Below, in pieces: positions 5,481 through 12,982 of a stretch of 12,982 nucleotides of DNA. Made by a program: the position numbers and the translations under genes. The stretch's first letter is position 1, and each line of letters begins with the position of its first letter. A model generated the notes under the pieces. That model was not told where the DNA came from, did not search any database, and was given only the letters and a program-made list of their open reading frames with translations. Source of the stretch: JBDTMC01 sp039934475 (GTDB lineage: Bacteria > Acidobacteriota > Terriglobia > Bryobacterales > Bryobacteraceae). The stretch spans positions 1 to 12,982 of the forward strand of contig JBDTMC010000199.1 in the NCBI GenBank assembly GCA_039934475.1, read 5' to 3'.

Positions 5481-8414
5481 TTGAAGGAGCTGAAGAGCCA
5501 ACTCGCGGGAGCGCTGCTCGTCATCGTGACGGCGGCCCTCGTCATTGCTGCCTTCATCAACTTCCAGCAATTGCGCCGTTTCCGCCTCCCCGATGACGGC
5601 GTCACCTGGGTCGAGCGCACCATCAACGGGCAGGAACACGTCGAGGCCTTGCGCGTCGAATCCGGCGGGCCGGCCGCCAAGGCGGGTCTCCGCGACGGTG
5701 ATCTCCTGGTGAGTATCAAAGGCGTGGCGATCGAGAAAGCCACCGATGTCCCGCAGGTCCTGTTCAGCGCCGGTGTCTGGCGAAAAGCCGAATATAAGTT
5801 CAGCCGCGATGGCGTCGAAGCGCAGGCCTCGGTTCTGGTGCGCGAGGCGGACCCATCCTCGCCGATGTTCTACCAGTACGTCGTCGGCGGCGCCTACCTG
5901 ATCATCGGCTTGTTCGTCTATTTTCGCCGTGGCAACGCCCACAAGTCCATTCACTTCTACCTCATCTGTCTGGCGTCGTTCGTCATGAGCGCGTTACACG
6001 CCACCGGCAAGCTGAACCTCTTCGATCAGGCGATCTACCTCGCAAACTACACCGCTTCGCTGCTGGTGCCGGCCCTGTTTCTCCATTTCTGCCTTACGTT
6101 CCCGGAGACGCCGCGCGGGCTGCGAGGGGCCCGGGCCGCGCTGCTGTATGTGCCTTCGGCTCTCCTGCTGCTGCTGTTCTGGGGCGTCTCGATGGGGTTC
6201 CTCGTAATTCCCACCGTGTCTTTGATCGAGCAGCGGTGGCTGATAGACCGAGGTAGCCTGCTTTATCTGGCCGCGATGTACCTGGGCGGCGCCGTTGTCC
6301 TGAATCGGAATTATCAGCGCATGGAAGACACCATGGTGCGCCAGCAGTTGAAGTGGCTGCGCAACGGCGCACTGCTCGGTGCTGTCCCGTTCGTAGCGGG
6401 TTACGTCATTCCCTACGCTTTAGGCGTGATTCCCAATCGCTTCATGGACGTCACCACGCTCACGCTGGCGCTCATCCCGCTCACTTGGTCCTACGCCATC
6501 TTCCGCTACCGCCTCATGGACGTCGACGTGATTTTCCAGCAGGGTTACGTCCACACTCTGGCCACCCTATCGGTTCTAGGCATTGTTTACGGTCTCATCC
6601 TGACGCTCGGGAAGTTCGAGGAACTTAGCCCCACGGCATTCGTGTTCCTGATTCTGATGGCGACCTTCATCTTCCAGCCCATCCGCAATTGGATCCAGGA
6701 AGTGTTGGATCGCAACTACTTCTACAAAGACAAATACGACTACCGCATGACGCTGATCGAGTTCGCTCGGGAACTGAGCTCGGAAACCGATCTCTATCAC
6801 ATGCTGGAGTCCGTTGCGGAGCGCCTCACCGGCACCCTTTCCATTCAGCACATGTCTTTCTTCCTCTTCAATGAGGACCGGGGCGAGTTTGAACTGGAAA
6901 TGCAGGCCGGACGCAAGACGGCTGCCGTGCGCTACGATCTCGACCTCAGCTTCCTCAAGGATGAGGCTCCGGAACGTCCCTATCTCTTCTTTGAACGCAC
7001 CCGTCAGACCTTGGACGTAGTGACGCAGGAAATGCCGGCGAGTGTACGCCACACCATCGCTGAGCTCGATCTCACCTACTATATCCCGTGCCGTCACCGC
7101 GGACGCAACATCGCCTACTTGGGCGTCAGCCGGACAACCAAGGGCGACTTCCTTTCCAGCGACGACGTCGAACTGCTTCAAACCCTCAGCGGCTACGTCG
7201 GAATCGCCATTGAGAACTCCCGCCTCTACCGCAGTCTGGAGCACAAAGTCGTCGAGTACGAGCGCCTGAAGGAATTTAGCGAGAACATCGTTGAATCTAT
7301 CAACGTGGGCATTCTGGCGGCCGACCTCGATGACCGGGTGGAGAGCTGGAACAACCAGATTGAAAAGCTAACCGGTATTTCGCGCGAGATGGCTGTCGGC
7401 CAGAGGCTCAGTGACTTGTTCCCGGAAACGCTGTGCAACCAGTTCGATGCCGTGTCCGGACGCACTGGCATCCACCATATCTATAAGTTTGTGCTTCGCG
7501 CGCGCGACCTCCCGGTACGTGCCGTTTCCATGGCCGCCAACGGCCATTCGAATGGATACAGCAACGGTAACGGTCACGCTACGATGGTTGCCGTCGCCCC
7601 CGCGCCACGCGAATCGACGCTGAACGTCGCCATTGCGCCGCTCATCTCTAAGGACCAGGAGCAGATCGGCCGGCTGGTGATTTTCGACGATGTCACGGAC
7701 CGCGCCGAGTTGGAGCGCCGTCTGGTACAGGCCGACAAGCTCAGTTCGATTGGCTTGCTGGCAGCCGGCGTGGCGCACGAGGTGAATACGCCGCTCGCCG
7801 TGATTTCCACCTATGCCCAGATGCTGGCCAAGCAAGTTTCCGGCGACGAGACCAAGTCCAAGATGCTCGAGAAGATCGCCAAGCAGACTTTCCGCGCCAG
7901 CGAAATCGTGAACGGTCTCCTCAACTTCTCGCGCACCTCGTCCACCGAATACGAGGAGATCGAACTGAATCGTGTTCTGCGCGAGACCGTCGGCCTGATT
8001 GAGCATCAGTTGCAGAAGGCGAGTGTCGAGGTGCGGCTGGACCTCGACGCCGCGCTCCCCGCCATCAAAGGCAACGCCGGTAAGATGCAGCAGGTGTTTC
8101 TCAACCTGGCGTTGAACGCACGCGACGCCATGGAAGGCGGCGGCACTCTCACTGTGCGAAGCTGGAGCGAGGAAGGCTCCGTCCATGTCGAAGTGGCGGA
8201 TACCGGTTCCGGCATCACACCGGAACATGTGTCGCGCATCTACGATCCTTTCTTCACCACGAAGGGCGCGAAGAAGGGCACAGGGCTTGGCTTGGCGGTG
8301 ACTTACGGAATTGTTCGAGAGCACGGCGGTACTATTGAAGTGAAGAGCCAGCCGGGCTTGGGAACACGATTCCTGCTCGAGTTCCCGCTGGTTCGCAAAC
8401 CCGTCAATGCCTGA
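5481..8414 (+). CDS. membrane sensor histidine kinase with PDZ, GAF and PAS domains
   Basis: This 977-residue kinase starts at TTG 5481, with CGGGGA just upstream as a modest ribosome binding site. The first membrane helix is at 10-28. A PDZ domain at about 52-120 (ALRVESGGPAAKAGLRDGDLLVSIKG) is probably periplasmic. Eight to nine more hydrophobic helices follow up to about 400, then a GAF domain (about 435-590) and a PAS domain (about 615-725). The PAS domain is interrupted by an Asn/Gly/Ser-rich stretch (NGHSNGYSNGNGH). The kinase core has phospho-acceptor His766 in GVAHEVNTPLAVI, the N box with Asn879 (LALNARDAM), DTGSGI at 907 and GTGLGL near 933. All core motifs are intact. It overlaps the response regulator gene by 8 bp and is surely its partner. 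The signal is unknown. The PDZ suggests it senses a periplasmic peptide or protein end, by analogy with other PDZ sensors. Confidence 0.92.
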   Translation: MKELKSQLAGALLVIVTAALVIAAFINFQQLRRFRLPDDGVTWVERTINGQEHVEALRVESGGPAAKAGLRDGDLLVSIKGVAIEKATDVPQVLFSAGVWRKAEYKFSRDGVEAQASVLVREADPSSPMFYQYVVGGAYLIIGLFVYFRRGNAHKSIHFYLICLASFVMSALHATGKLNLFDQAIYLANYTASLLVPALFLHFCLTFPETPRGLRGARAALLYVPSALLLLLFWGVSMGFLVIPTVSLIEQRWLIDRGSLLYLAAMYLGGAVVLNRNYQRMEDTMVRQQLKWLRNGALLGAVPFVAGYVIPYALGVIPNRFMDVTTLTLALIPLTWSYAIFRYRLMDVDVIFQQGYVHTLATLSVLGIVYGLILTLGKFEELSPTAFVFLILMATFIFQPIRNWIQEVLDRNYFYKDKYDYRMTLIEFARELSSETDLYHMLESVAERLTGTLSIQHMSFFLFNEDRGEFELEMQAGRKTAAVRYDLDLSFLKDEAPERPYLFFERTRQTLDVVTQEMPASVRHTIAELDLTYYIPCRHRGRNIAYLGVSRTTKGDFLSSDDVELLQTLSGYVGIAIENSRLYRSLEHKVVEYERLKEFSENIVESINVGILAADLDDRVESWNNQIEKLTGISREMAVGQRLSDLFPETLCNQFDAVSGRTGIHHIYKFVLRARDLPVRAVSMAANGHSNGYSNGNGHATMVAVAPAPRESTLNVAIAPLISKDQEQIGRLVIFDDVTDRAELERRLVQADKLSSIGLLAAGVAHEVNTPLAVISTYAQMLAKQVSGDETKSKMLEKIAKQTFRASEIVNGLLNFSRTSSTEYEEIELNRVLRETVGLIEHQLQKASVEVRLDLDAALPAIKGNAGKMQQVFLNLALNARDAMEGGGTLTVRSWSEEGSVHVEVADTGSGITPEHVSRIYDPFFTTKGAKKGTGLGLAVTYGIVREHGGTIEVKSQPGLGTRFLLEFPLVRKPVNA

Positions 8415-9870
8415 GAAATTTGCCCACCAAGATACCCAGCCCCTTAAGGGGCGAATCCTCATCGTCGACGACGAAGCCGACATCCGCGAAAGCCTGGCCA
8501 CACTGCTGGAGTTGGAAAACTACCAGGTGGACATGGCGGTAAACGGCATGGATGGCATCCGCCGCATGGAGACAGGCAGCTTCGATCTCGTACTGCTCGA
8601 TCTCATGATGCCTGACCTCTCAGGCCTCGAAGTCCTCGACGAAGTCCGCCAGCGCGATACAGAGACGCCCATCTTCATGATCACCGCCTATGGCAGCGTG
8701 GAGATTGCCGTTCAGGCGCTGAAGGCCGGCGCCAACGACTACTTCTCGAAGCCGTGGGACAACGACAAGCTGCTCATTGAGATCGACCGCATGATCTCCA
8801 AGGGCCGTCTGGAGCGCGAGAACACGCAGCTCCGCCGTGCCCTCAAGCAGCGTTACAGCGTCCCCAACATCGTCGGCAAGAGTGACCGCATGCTGCGCGT
8901 GCTCGACCTCGTTTCGCAGGTCGCCTCCAGCCGCTCGACAATCCTTATCACTGGCGAAACCGGAACCGGCAAGGAACTCATCGCCAAAGCGATCCACGCC
9001 AACTCCCCGCGCGCCGACCACAACTTCGTTCCCGTAAACAGCGGATCACTGCCGCCCGATCTTCTCGAATCCACCCTCTTCGGCCACGTCAAGGGAGCGT
9101 TCACGGGAGCTTTCGCCACGCGCAAGGGCTACTTTGAGACCGCCAATCAAGGGACGATCTTCTTCGACGAAATCGGCAACATCGGCATGGAGACGCAAGC
9201 CAAACTCCTGCGAGTCATTCAGGAGAAGGAGTTCATGCCCCTCGGCTCCACCGACACCATTCGAGTAGACGTCCGCATCCTCACCGCGACCAATGCCGAC
9301 CTTCGCAAGCTGGTAGAAGAGAACAAATTCCGCGAGGATCTCTACTACCGCCTCAACGTCATCAACATCGCTCTCCCGGCTCTGCGCGAGCGCAAGGAAG
9401 ACATCCCGGCGCTGGTAGACCATTTTTTCACCGTCTACTGCCGCGAAAACGAGAAGTTCCTCGACTTCAGCACGAAGAGCGTCCTCAAGTACGAACCCGA
9501 AGCGATGCAGTTGCTAATGGATTACAACTGGCCCGGCAACGTCCGCGAGTTGGAAAACGCCATCGAGCGCAGCGTAGTCCTCACCTCGGCCCCCATCGTC
9601 CCGGCCTCGGTCCTACCCGACCAGATCCTACAATTCGGCGGCGTCCGAGTCCGCCGCGACGAAGCCGGCTCCCTCGCCGCCGACGCCTCGTTATTCGAGA
9701 TCGTAGCCGACTTCGAAAAACGCAAGATCACCGAATCCCTCGAAGCCGCCAACTGGAGCCAAACCGAAGCCGCCGAAGCCCTCCGCATCCCCCTCTCCAC
9801 GCTCAACCAAAAGATCAAACGCCTCGACATCCACATCCGCAAGCGCTCGGACAAAGGCCCCGCCGCCTAG
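8407..9870 (+). CDS. NtrC-family sigma-54-dependent response regulator
   Basis: This 487-residue activator has the full three-domain plan. The receiver domain (about 16-130) has the acidic pair Asp21/Asp22, phospho-acceptor Asp65 (LVLLDLMMPD), Thr93 in MITAYG and Lys115 in YFSKPW. The AAA+ domain (about 153-385) has Walker A GETGTGKE (183-190), the sigma-54 contact loop GAFTGA (230-235), Walker B TIFFDEI (250-256) and NWPGNVRELEN (374-384). A C-terminal Fis-type helix-turn-helix spans about 438-475 (SQTEAAEALRIPLSTLNQKI). All key residues are present, so it should be a working sigma-54 activator driven by phosphorylation from the kinase encoded just upstream. Its ATG lies inside the kinase's 3' end. 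Targets outside this operon are not visible here. The -24/-12 site before the kinase is the one candidate in the window. Confidence 0.95.
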   Translation: MPEKFAHQDTQPLKGRILIVDDEADIRESLATLLELENYQVDMAVNGMDGIRRMETGSFDLVLLDLMMPDLSGLEVLDEVRQRDTETPIFMITAYGSVEIAVQALKAGANDYFSKPWDNDKLLIEIDRMISKGRLERENTQLRRALKQRYSVPNIVGKSDRMLRVLDLVSQVASSRSTILITGETGTGKELIAKAIHANSPRADHNFVPVNSGSLPPDLLESTLFGHVKGAFTGAFATRKGYFETANQGTIFFDEIGNIGMETQAKLLRVIQEKEFMPLGSTDTIRVDVRILTATNADLRKLVEENKFREDLYYRLNVINIALPALRERKEDIPALVDHFFTVYCRENEKFLDFSTKSVLKYEPEAMQLLMDYNWPGNVRELENAIERSVVLTSAPIVPASVLPDQILQFGGVRVRRDEAGSLAADASLFEIVADFEKRKITESLEAANWSQTEAAEALRIPLSTLNQKIKRLDIHIRKRSDKGPAA

Positions 9871-9944
9871 AGAAGATTTATTCCATCCACCTGCCCTTGC
9901 CTCCGCGACGATTCTTCCTTCTACCGATTTCGCTGTTGGCAAAC

Positions 9945-9960
9945 GCACCCCTTCGGGTGT
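9945..9960. other. short GC hairpin upstream of the toxin-antitoxin pair
   Basis: CACCC-cttc-GGGTG makes a 5-bp stem, with a G-U pair possible outside it. No T-tract follows, so it is a poor terminator for the response regulator operon. It may be part of an operator for the antitoxin, since it lies about 40 bp before the antitoxin ATG. A possible -10 (GAAAAT, 9975-9980) follows. Confidence 0.3.
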
Positions 9961-9995
9961 AGGCTCGGTCGTGAGAAAATAGACCAGAGGCCGTT

Positions 9996-10235
9996 ATGCC
10001 CGAGACGCAACCACTCCTTTCCGACGAACTGATGAAACAGGTCGAGGAGACTGCCCGCGCCCAGAACCGCAAGCCGAGCGATCTTCTTGAGGAAGCCGTT
10101 AAGGCATATCTTGTGGAGCAGTCCTGGCAGGCTTTGGTGGGCAGGGCGGGAAAACGTAACCGGGTACTTGGAATTACGGAAGAGGATGTTCCGCGCCTCA
10201 TCGCCAAGAACCGAGCCGAAAAACTCGGGCCATAG
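9996..10235 (+). CDS. small antitoxin-like protein of a PIN toxin-antitoxin pair
   Basis: This 79-residue acidic-to-neutral protein starts at ATG 9996 with AGAGG 5 nt upstream. Residues 7-45 (LLSDELMKQVEETARAQNRKPSDLLEEAVKAYL) have the strand-helix-helix pattern of ribbon-helix-helix (CopG-like) antitoxins: a short strand that pairs in the dimer, then two helices. The C-terminal part (GITEEDVPRLIAKNRAEK) is the likely toxin-binding tail. The stop codon is directly followed by the GTG of the PIN gene with no gap, which is typical of toxin-antitoxin operons. Antitoxins of this class cover the nuclease active site and repress their own promoter. The assignment rests on the fold pattern and on the neighbour, not on a strong family motif. 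Confidence 0.72.
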   Translation: MPETQPLLSDELMKQVEETARAQNRKPSDLLEEAVKAYLVEQSWQALVGRAGKRNRVLGITEEDVPRLIAKNRAEKLGP

Positions 10236-10652
10236 GTGCTGCGCGTTACCGCTGACACGAACGTGATTATATCCGGGCTCAACTTCGAGAACGGAAAGCC
10301 TCATCAATTCCTTCAACTCGCCCGAGCGGGCAAGATCAACATGACGATCTCGGGCCATATCCTCGCCGAAGTCGAGGACATTCTTGCTCGGCAGTTCCAT
10401 TGGCCGCCGGACGATATCGCCGAGGCGATTGTGGGGCTCAAGGCTATGGCGCGGACGGTAAGGCCCAATGTCCAGCTCGACGTCATTAAGGAAGACCCCG
10501 ACGACGACCGGATTCTGGAATGCGCGGTGTCTGCCGGGTCCGACTACATTGTCACTGGCGACAACGACCTGCTGCGGCTGCGGAGTTATGACGCCATTAG
10601 AATATTGAACGTGGCGGATTTCCTCGAACTGCAGCGAGGGTATGATCGGTAG
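10236..10652 (+). CDS. PIN-domain ribonuclease toxin
   Basis: This 138-residue protein starts at GTG immediately after the antitoxin stop. It matches the PIN family of 'putative toxin-antitoxin system toxin component' proteins. Acidic active-site residues are visible: Asp7 in VTADTNVIISGL, Glu45 in HILAEVEDIL, Asp91 in EDPDDDRILECA, and Asp109/Asp111 in IVTGDNDLL. These carboxylates hold Mg2+ or Mn2+ for single-stranded RNA cleavage. Asp7 lies at the usual distance from the N-terminus, which supports the GTG start. Its length is normal for the family and nothing is broken, so it is probably active and kept in check by the upstream protein. The RNA target cannot be predicted. Pairs of this type are often horizontally acquired, though base composition here gives no strong proof. 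Confidence 0.88.
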   Translation: MLRVTADTNVIISGLNFENGKPHQFLQLARAGKINMTISGHILAEVEDILARQFHWPPDDIAEAIVGLKAMARTVRPNVQLDVIKEDPDDDRILECAVSAGSDYIVTGDNDLLRLRSYDAIRILNVADFLELQRGYDR

Positions 10653-10854
10653 GAAAGCCTGGTTTCACAGGTCCCAACCCCAAGTCCGGGCCATTTAAGC
10701 CGATACCGCACACCGGTGCCCATCACTTCAAGACTATATCTCGCCTATTTTCAGCAGTATCTCTGAAACGTCGTTCGGATCTACAGCCTCGCTGGCTACC
10801 ATTCCCCCGGGTGGTCCCTCCCCAAACGCGAGGAACCCAAGCAAAGGAATCTGA
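10653..10854. other. intergenic stretch with no recognised feature
   Basis: These 202 bp between the PIN toxin and the STGP-family gene hold no clear promoter, terminator or repeat. A minus-strand reading frame ending at 10734 reads GFLAFGEGPPGGMVASEAVD over this stretch and could be a gene remnant. It matches nothing I recognise and runs on antisense to the next gene, so I do not call it. Confidence 0.4.
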
Positions 10855-11511
10855 ATGACCTCCGAAAAGCAAAACGAAGCCAATCGCACCAATGCGCAAC
10901 ACTCAACTGGCCCCAAAACCGAGAACGGCAAGGCCAACTCCGCCCGCAATGCCCTCAGTCACGGACTCACCTCCAAAGACCTCTGCGTCGCGCCGAACCA
11001 GAAGGAGGAATTCGAAGCCATTCAATCCGCCTTTCATGAGGACCTCGATCCTACCACCGCGATGGAATTCGCCCTCTTCAACCAGATCGTCTCCTCCCAT
11101 TGGCGTCTCCTCCGCTGCGACCGCGCCGAGGCCGCTCTGCTCGATCGCCTCACAGACCCCAATATCGACCCTCTCCTTCAACCCGATTGCGAACCCCAAC
11201 TCCGCACCATCCAGCGCGTCCGAGCCCAGGCCGCGCGCGACTTCCACAAGGCCACAGCCGAGCTTCGCAAGCTCCAAACCGAGAATCAATACCGCACAGC
11301 CACGATGGATGAAAGCGACGGGTGTAGCACCGGCGGCCTCGGGCTCGCCGATTGGCAAACGCTTCGAACCCGAATCAAGCGCGATCGCAACCTCGACGCC
11401 GCCCACCAATCTCGCATCTTCGCCGACTCCATCAAGAGCCTCGAATTCGATGCCCGCGCCGCCGCCTACGGACTGATGCAAAACGAACCCAATCTCGACC
11501 AGGACGCGTGA
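10855..11511 (+). CDS. STGP-motif family protein of unknown function
   Basis: This 218-residue protein starts at ATG 10855 with AAAGGA 6 nt upstream, a good ribosome binding site. The N-terminus reads NRTNAQHSTGPKTENGKANSARNALSHGLTSKD (res. 9-41). I recognise this motif as a hallmark of a large paralogous family in Acidobacteria and other environmental bacteria, with no known function. After it come helical, Arg/Glu-rich segments (FALFNQIVSSHWRLLRCDRAEAALLD; VRAQAARDFHKATAELRKLQTENQ) that may form a coiled coil. There is no signal peptide or membrane helix. The C-terminus ends YGLMQNEPNLDQDA, and a QNEPN-like tail is also seen in some relatives by my recollection. The gene is complete and converges with the phosphofructokinase, with 17 bp between the stops. 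I assign no function. Confidence 0.75.
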   Translation: MTSEKQNEANRTNAQHSTGPKTENGKANSARNALSHGLTSKDLCVAPNQKEEFEAIQSAFHEDLDPTTAMEFALFNQIVSSHWRLLRCDRAEAALLDRLTDPNIDPLLQPDCEPQLRTIQRVRAQAARDFHKATAELRKLQTENQYRTATMDESDGCSTGGLGLADWQTLRTRIKRDRNLDAAHQSRIFADSIKSLEFDARAAAYGLMQNEPNLDQDA

Positions 11512-11528
11512 GGTTAGCCCTGAACTCC

Positions 11529-12659
11529 TCACTCCAGGCGCGGCAGCGCCGGCACCGGTCCCACCAGCGGACGCAGCCACTCCAGGAACTCCGGCCGGAC
11601 GTCGTTGCCCGTCAACGCTATCCACTCCGACGGCAACGGCCGCTCCCGCCCTGCCAGCGTGTCAAGGGATGTTAGGAACGTGGATCCATCATGGCGCAGC
11701 GCCACGGCCGCTCCTGTCCACCCGCCCACGGCTGCCCGCACGGCTTCCTCGCCGCACCGCCACGCCTCATAACGGTCGCGCTCCACAACGTAAGCCGCTG
11801 CCGAGCGCCCAAACAGCCCCGGCTTCTCCGCTCGGGCGCGCACACCTAACCGCTGCGAAATCAGCCGCGCCAAAGTGAACCCCAGATTGGCGGGAAGACG
11901 GCGACGGGCATTCTCCACGTCCAGTTCATCCGCTCCAAAGGCCCGTCCCCGTTCATCGCGCTGCCCTTCGCAGATCGCCACCACGCAGCGGCCCCGGCGG
12001 CGATAGACCTGTTCCACGTCCCCGATGATGCGGTCCGCGCTCACCGGACGCTCCGGCAAATAGATCAGGTGCGGCGCATCATCATGCCGGTGCCGCGCCA
12101 GCGCAGTCGCCGCGGTGATCCACCCGGTGTTGCGCCCAAGAGTTTCCAGCACCATGATCGGTGCGGGCAGGGAACGGTTGTCCTCCCCCGCATCGCGCGC
12201 CAAAAAGGCCGCAAACCGTGCCGCCGAGGCATACCCAGGCGTGTGGTCGGTGACATACAGATCGTTATCGATGGTCTTTGGCACCGCCACCACGCGTAGG
12301 TCCAGAGCCTCGCGCGCCAGTCGCAGAGACATCTCCATGGTGCCGTTGCCACCCACCGGGAACACCCAACGGATGCGCCGTGTGCGCAGAATGCGAACCG
12401 CTTGTTGGAAATCGGCGGCGTCCAGATCGCGCCGCGACGAGCCCAGGGTACAGCCCGGCGCATGGGCGAGCGCGCGCTGAAATTCCGGCGTCACGCGGCT
12501 CAGATCGACGAACTGTTCCGCCAAAAGACCGGCCATCCCATTCCGCGCGCCAAACAGCGTTTGGATCTCGCTTTGGCGCCGGCACGCCTCCATCACGCCG
12601 GCAATACTGGCGTTCACCACCGCCGTGGGTCCGCCGCCGGCCAGGACAAGAGCGTTCAC
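11529..12659 (-). CDS. phosphofructokinase (PPi/ATP type, G/K signature)
   Basis: This 376-residue enzyme should phosphorylate fructose 6-phosphate to fructose 1,6-bisphosphate in glycolysis. I chose GTG 12659, giving (M)NALVLAGGGPTAVVNASIAGV, where the family normally begins. A longer reading from ATG 12755 adds 32 residues unlike the family and overlaps the divergent gene. Key motifs are ALAHAPGCTLGSSRRD (64-79), PVGGNGTMEMS (101-111), PKTIDND (127-133) with catalytic Asp131, TDHTPGYASAARF and LETLGRNTGWITAA. The overall sequence resembles PPi-type enzymes, which usually read GGND or GGDD at 103-106. Here the fourth position is Gly106, the residue that permits ATP, while Lys128 is kept. Gly plus Lys is found in some ATP-dependent enzymes, such as the trypanosome one. 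The phosphate donor is therefore uncertain, and ATP is favoured. Confidence 0.88.
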   Translation of the reverse strand: MNALVLAGGGPTAVVNASIAGVMEACRRQSEIQTLFGARNGMAGLLAEQFVDLSRVTPEFQRALAHAPGCTLGSSRRDLDAADFQQAVRILRTRRIRWVFPVGGNGTMEMSLRLAREALDLRVVAVPKTIDNDLYVTDHTPGYASAARFAAFLARDAGEDNRSLPAPIMVLETLGRNTGWITAATALARHRHDDAPHLIYLPERPVSADRIIGDVEQVYRRRGRCVVAICEGQRDERGRAFGADELDVENARRRLPANLGFTLARLISQRLGVRARAEKPGLFGRSAAAYVVERDRYEAWRCGEEAVRAAVGGWTGAAVALRHDGSTFLTSLDTLAGRERPLPSEWIALTGNDVRPEFLEWLRPLVGPVPALPRLE

Positions 12660-12666
12660 TGACGTT

Positions 12667-12672
12667 ACGATA
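12667..12672 (-). promoter_or_regulatory. possible -10 of the phosphofructokinase gene
   Basis: On the minus strand TATCGTAACGTCAGTG places TATCGT 7 nt before the GTG start. This would again give a leaderless or near-leaderless transcript, as at 3851 and 3929. The hexamer is less consensus than those two. Confidence 0.3.
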
Positions 12673-12684
12673 GCAAAGGCGGCA

Positions 12685-12699
12685 ACCCGTACGGCGGGT
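12685..12699. promoter_or_regulatory. inverted repeat between divergent genes, possible operator
   Basis: ACCCG-tacgg-CGGGT is a perfect 5+5+5 inverted repeat. It sits in the 74-bp gap between the phosphofructokinase GTG and the ATG of the last gene. Its position suits a regulator acting on one or both genes. There is no other evidence. Confidence 0.3.
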
Positions 12700-12733
12700 G
12701 TGGCGTCTGTCCTAGTAAGACGGAGTGTACGCG

Positions 12734-12982
12734 ATGCGGCTGGCTCTTTTTCCAATCCTGCTCGCGCTCTACAGTACCGCGAGCGCTCAGGCTCCGCTGC
12801 GTCTGCTCTCCTACGACGAAGCCGGCCGCCAGGTGCATGCCGGCCGTGCCATCCCCATCGGATCGAACGGCTACGTCCTCGCGGCGCGACGCATGATGCC
12901 GGGCGCGCGGCGGTTGGAACTGCTCACTACCGATGGCAAGAAATACGCCGTTCGCTGGGTCGCCGCGGAGGACCCAGGCGCG
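12734..12982 (+). CDS. secreted trypsin-like (pseudo)protease, 5' part
   Basis: The first 83 codons of a gene that runs past the window end. ATG 12734 has CGGAG 8 nt upstream. Residues 1-19 (MRLALFPILLALYSTASAQ) are a signal peptide with an Ala-Ser-Ala cleavage site. What follows resembles the start of a DegP/HtrA-like trypsin fold: AGRAIPIGSNGYVLAARRMMPGA then LELLTTDGKKYAVRWVAAEDPG, compared with the usual 'GYILTNAHVVEGA...V.L.DG..Y.A.VVG.DP'. In this alignment the catalytic His falls on Arg53 and the Ala before it on Arg52. The protein may therefore be a non-catalytic relative that binds peptides. The call is by eye on a partial sequence, and the Asp and Ser positions lie outside the window. 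Confidence 0.6.
   Translation, partial: MRLALFPILLALYSTASAQAPLRLLSYDEAGRQVHAGRAIPIGSNGYVLAARRMMPGARRLELLTTDGKKYAVRWVAAEDPGA

Noticed and set aside
10734..10949. Minus-strand 71-residue frame near the STGP gene
   Set aside because: Half is antisense to the STGP gene and nothing in it resembles a known family.

Overview
The window looks like chromosomal DNA of an acidobacterium, most likely the Solibacter/Bryobacter group. I base this on protein families rather than any marker gene: a GloVer-type tandem-repeat protein, a VWFA-related secreted protein of the acidobacterial type, and an 'STGPKT-GK-NA-HGL' family protein. GC is high, and many starts are not ATG (TTG for the S24 protein and the kinase, GTG for the Cas6-like protein, the PIN toxin and the phosphofructokinase). 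There is no rRNA, tRNA, CRISPR array or insertion sequence in the window.

Layout. Positions 1-501 hold the 3' end of a repeat-type secreted protein with a frameshift. Positions 502-732 are non-coding and hold three head-to-tail copies of a 22-bp unit ending in a consensus -10 box. Next come three same-strand genes: a secreted VWA protein (733-1812), a LexA-like S24 self-cleaving protein without a DNA-binding domain (1840-2631), and an orphan Cas6-like RAMP endoribonuclease (2628-3422) overlapping it by 4 nt. A convergent NIPSNAP-type protein (3415-3843, minus) is divergent from a barrel-less five-POTRA protein (3941-5281). Both of these starts have the same TACAATCGG element 6-7 nt upstream, which suggests leaderless transcripts.

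Positions 5417-9870 form a two-component system. It has a near-consensus sigma-54 promoter, a 977-residue membrane sensor kinase (periplasmic PDZ, multi-TM, GAF, PAS, HisKA, HATPase), and an overlapping NtrC-type sigma-54 activator with an intact GAFTGA loop. Autoregulation is the simplest reading. After it lie a PIN-type toxin-antitoxin pair (9996-10652), an STGP-family protein (10855-11511), a minus-strand phosphofructokinase with a G/K active-site signature (11529-12659), and the start of a secreted trypsin-like protein whose catalytic His position appears to be Arg (12734-end).

The part that looks least described is the S24-Cas6 pair. It couples a protein that keeps the LexA cleavage apparatus (Ala-Gly bond, Ser169, Lys212) to a CRISPR-type RNA-processing fold with no CRISPR locus nearby, downstream of an unusual direct-repeat promoter region.
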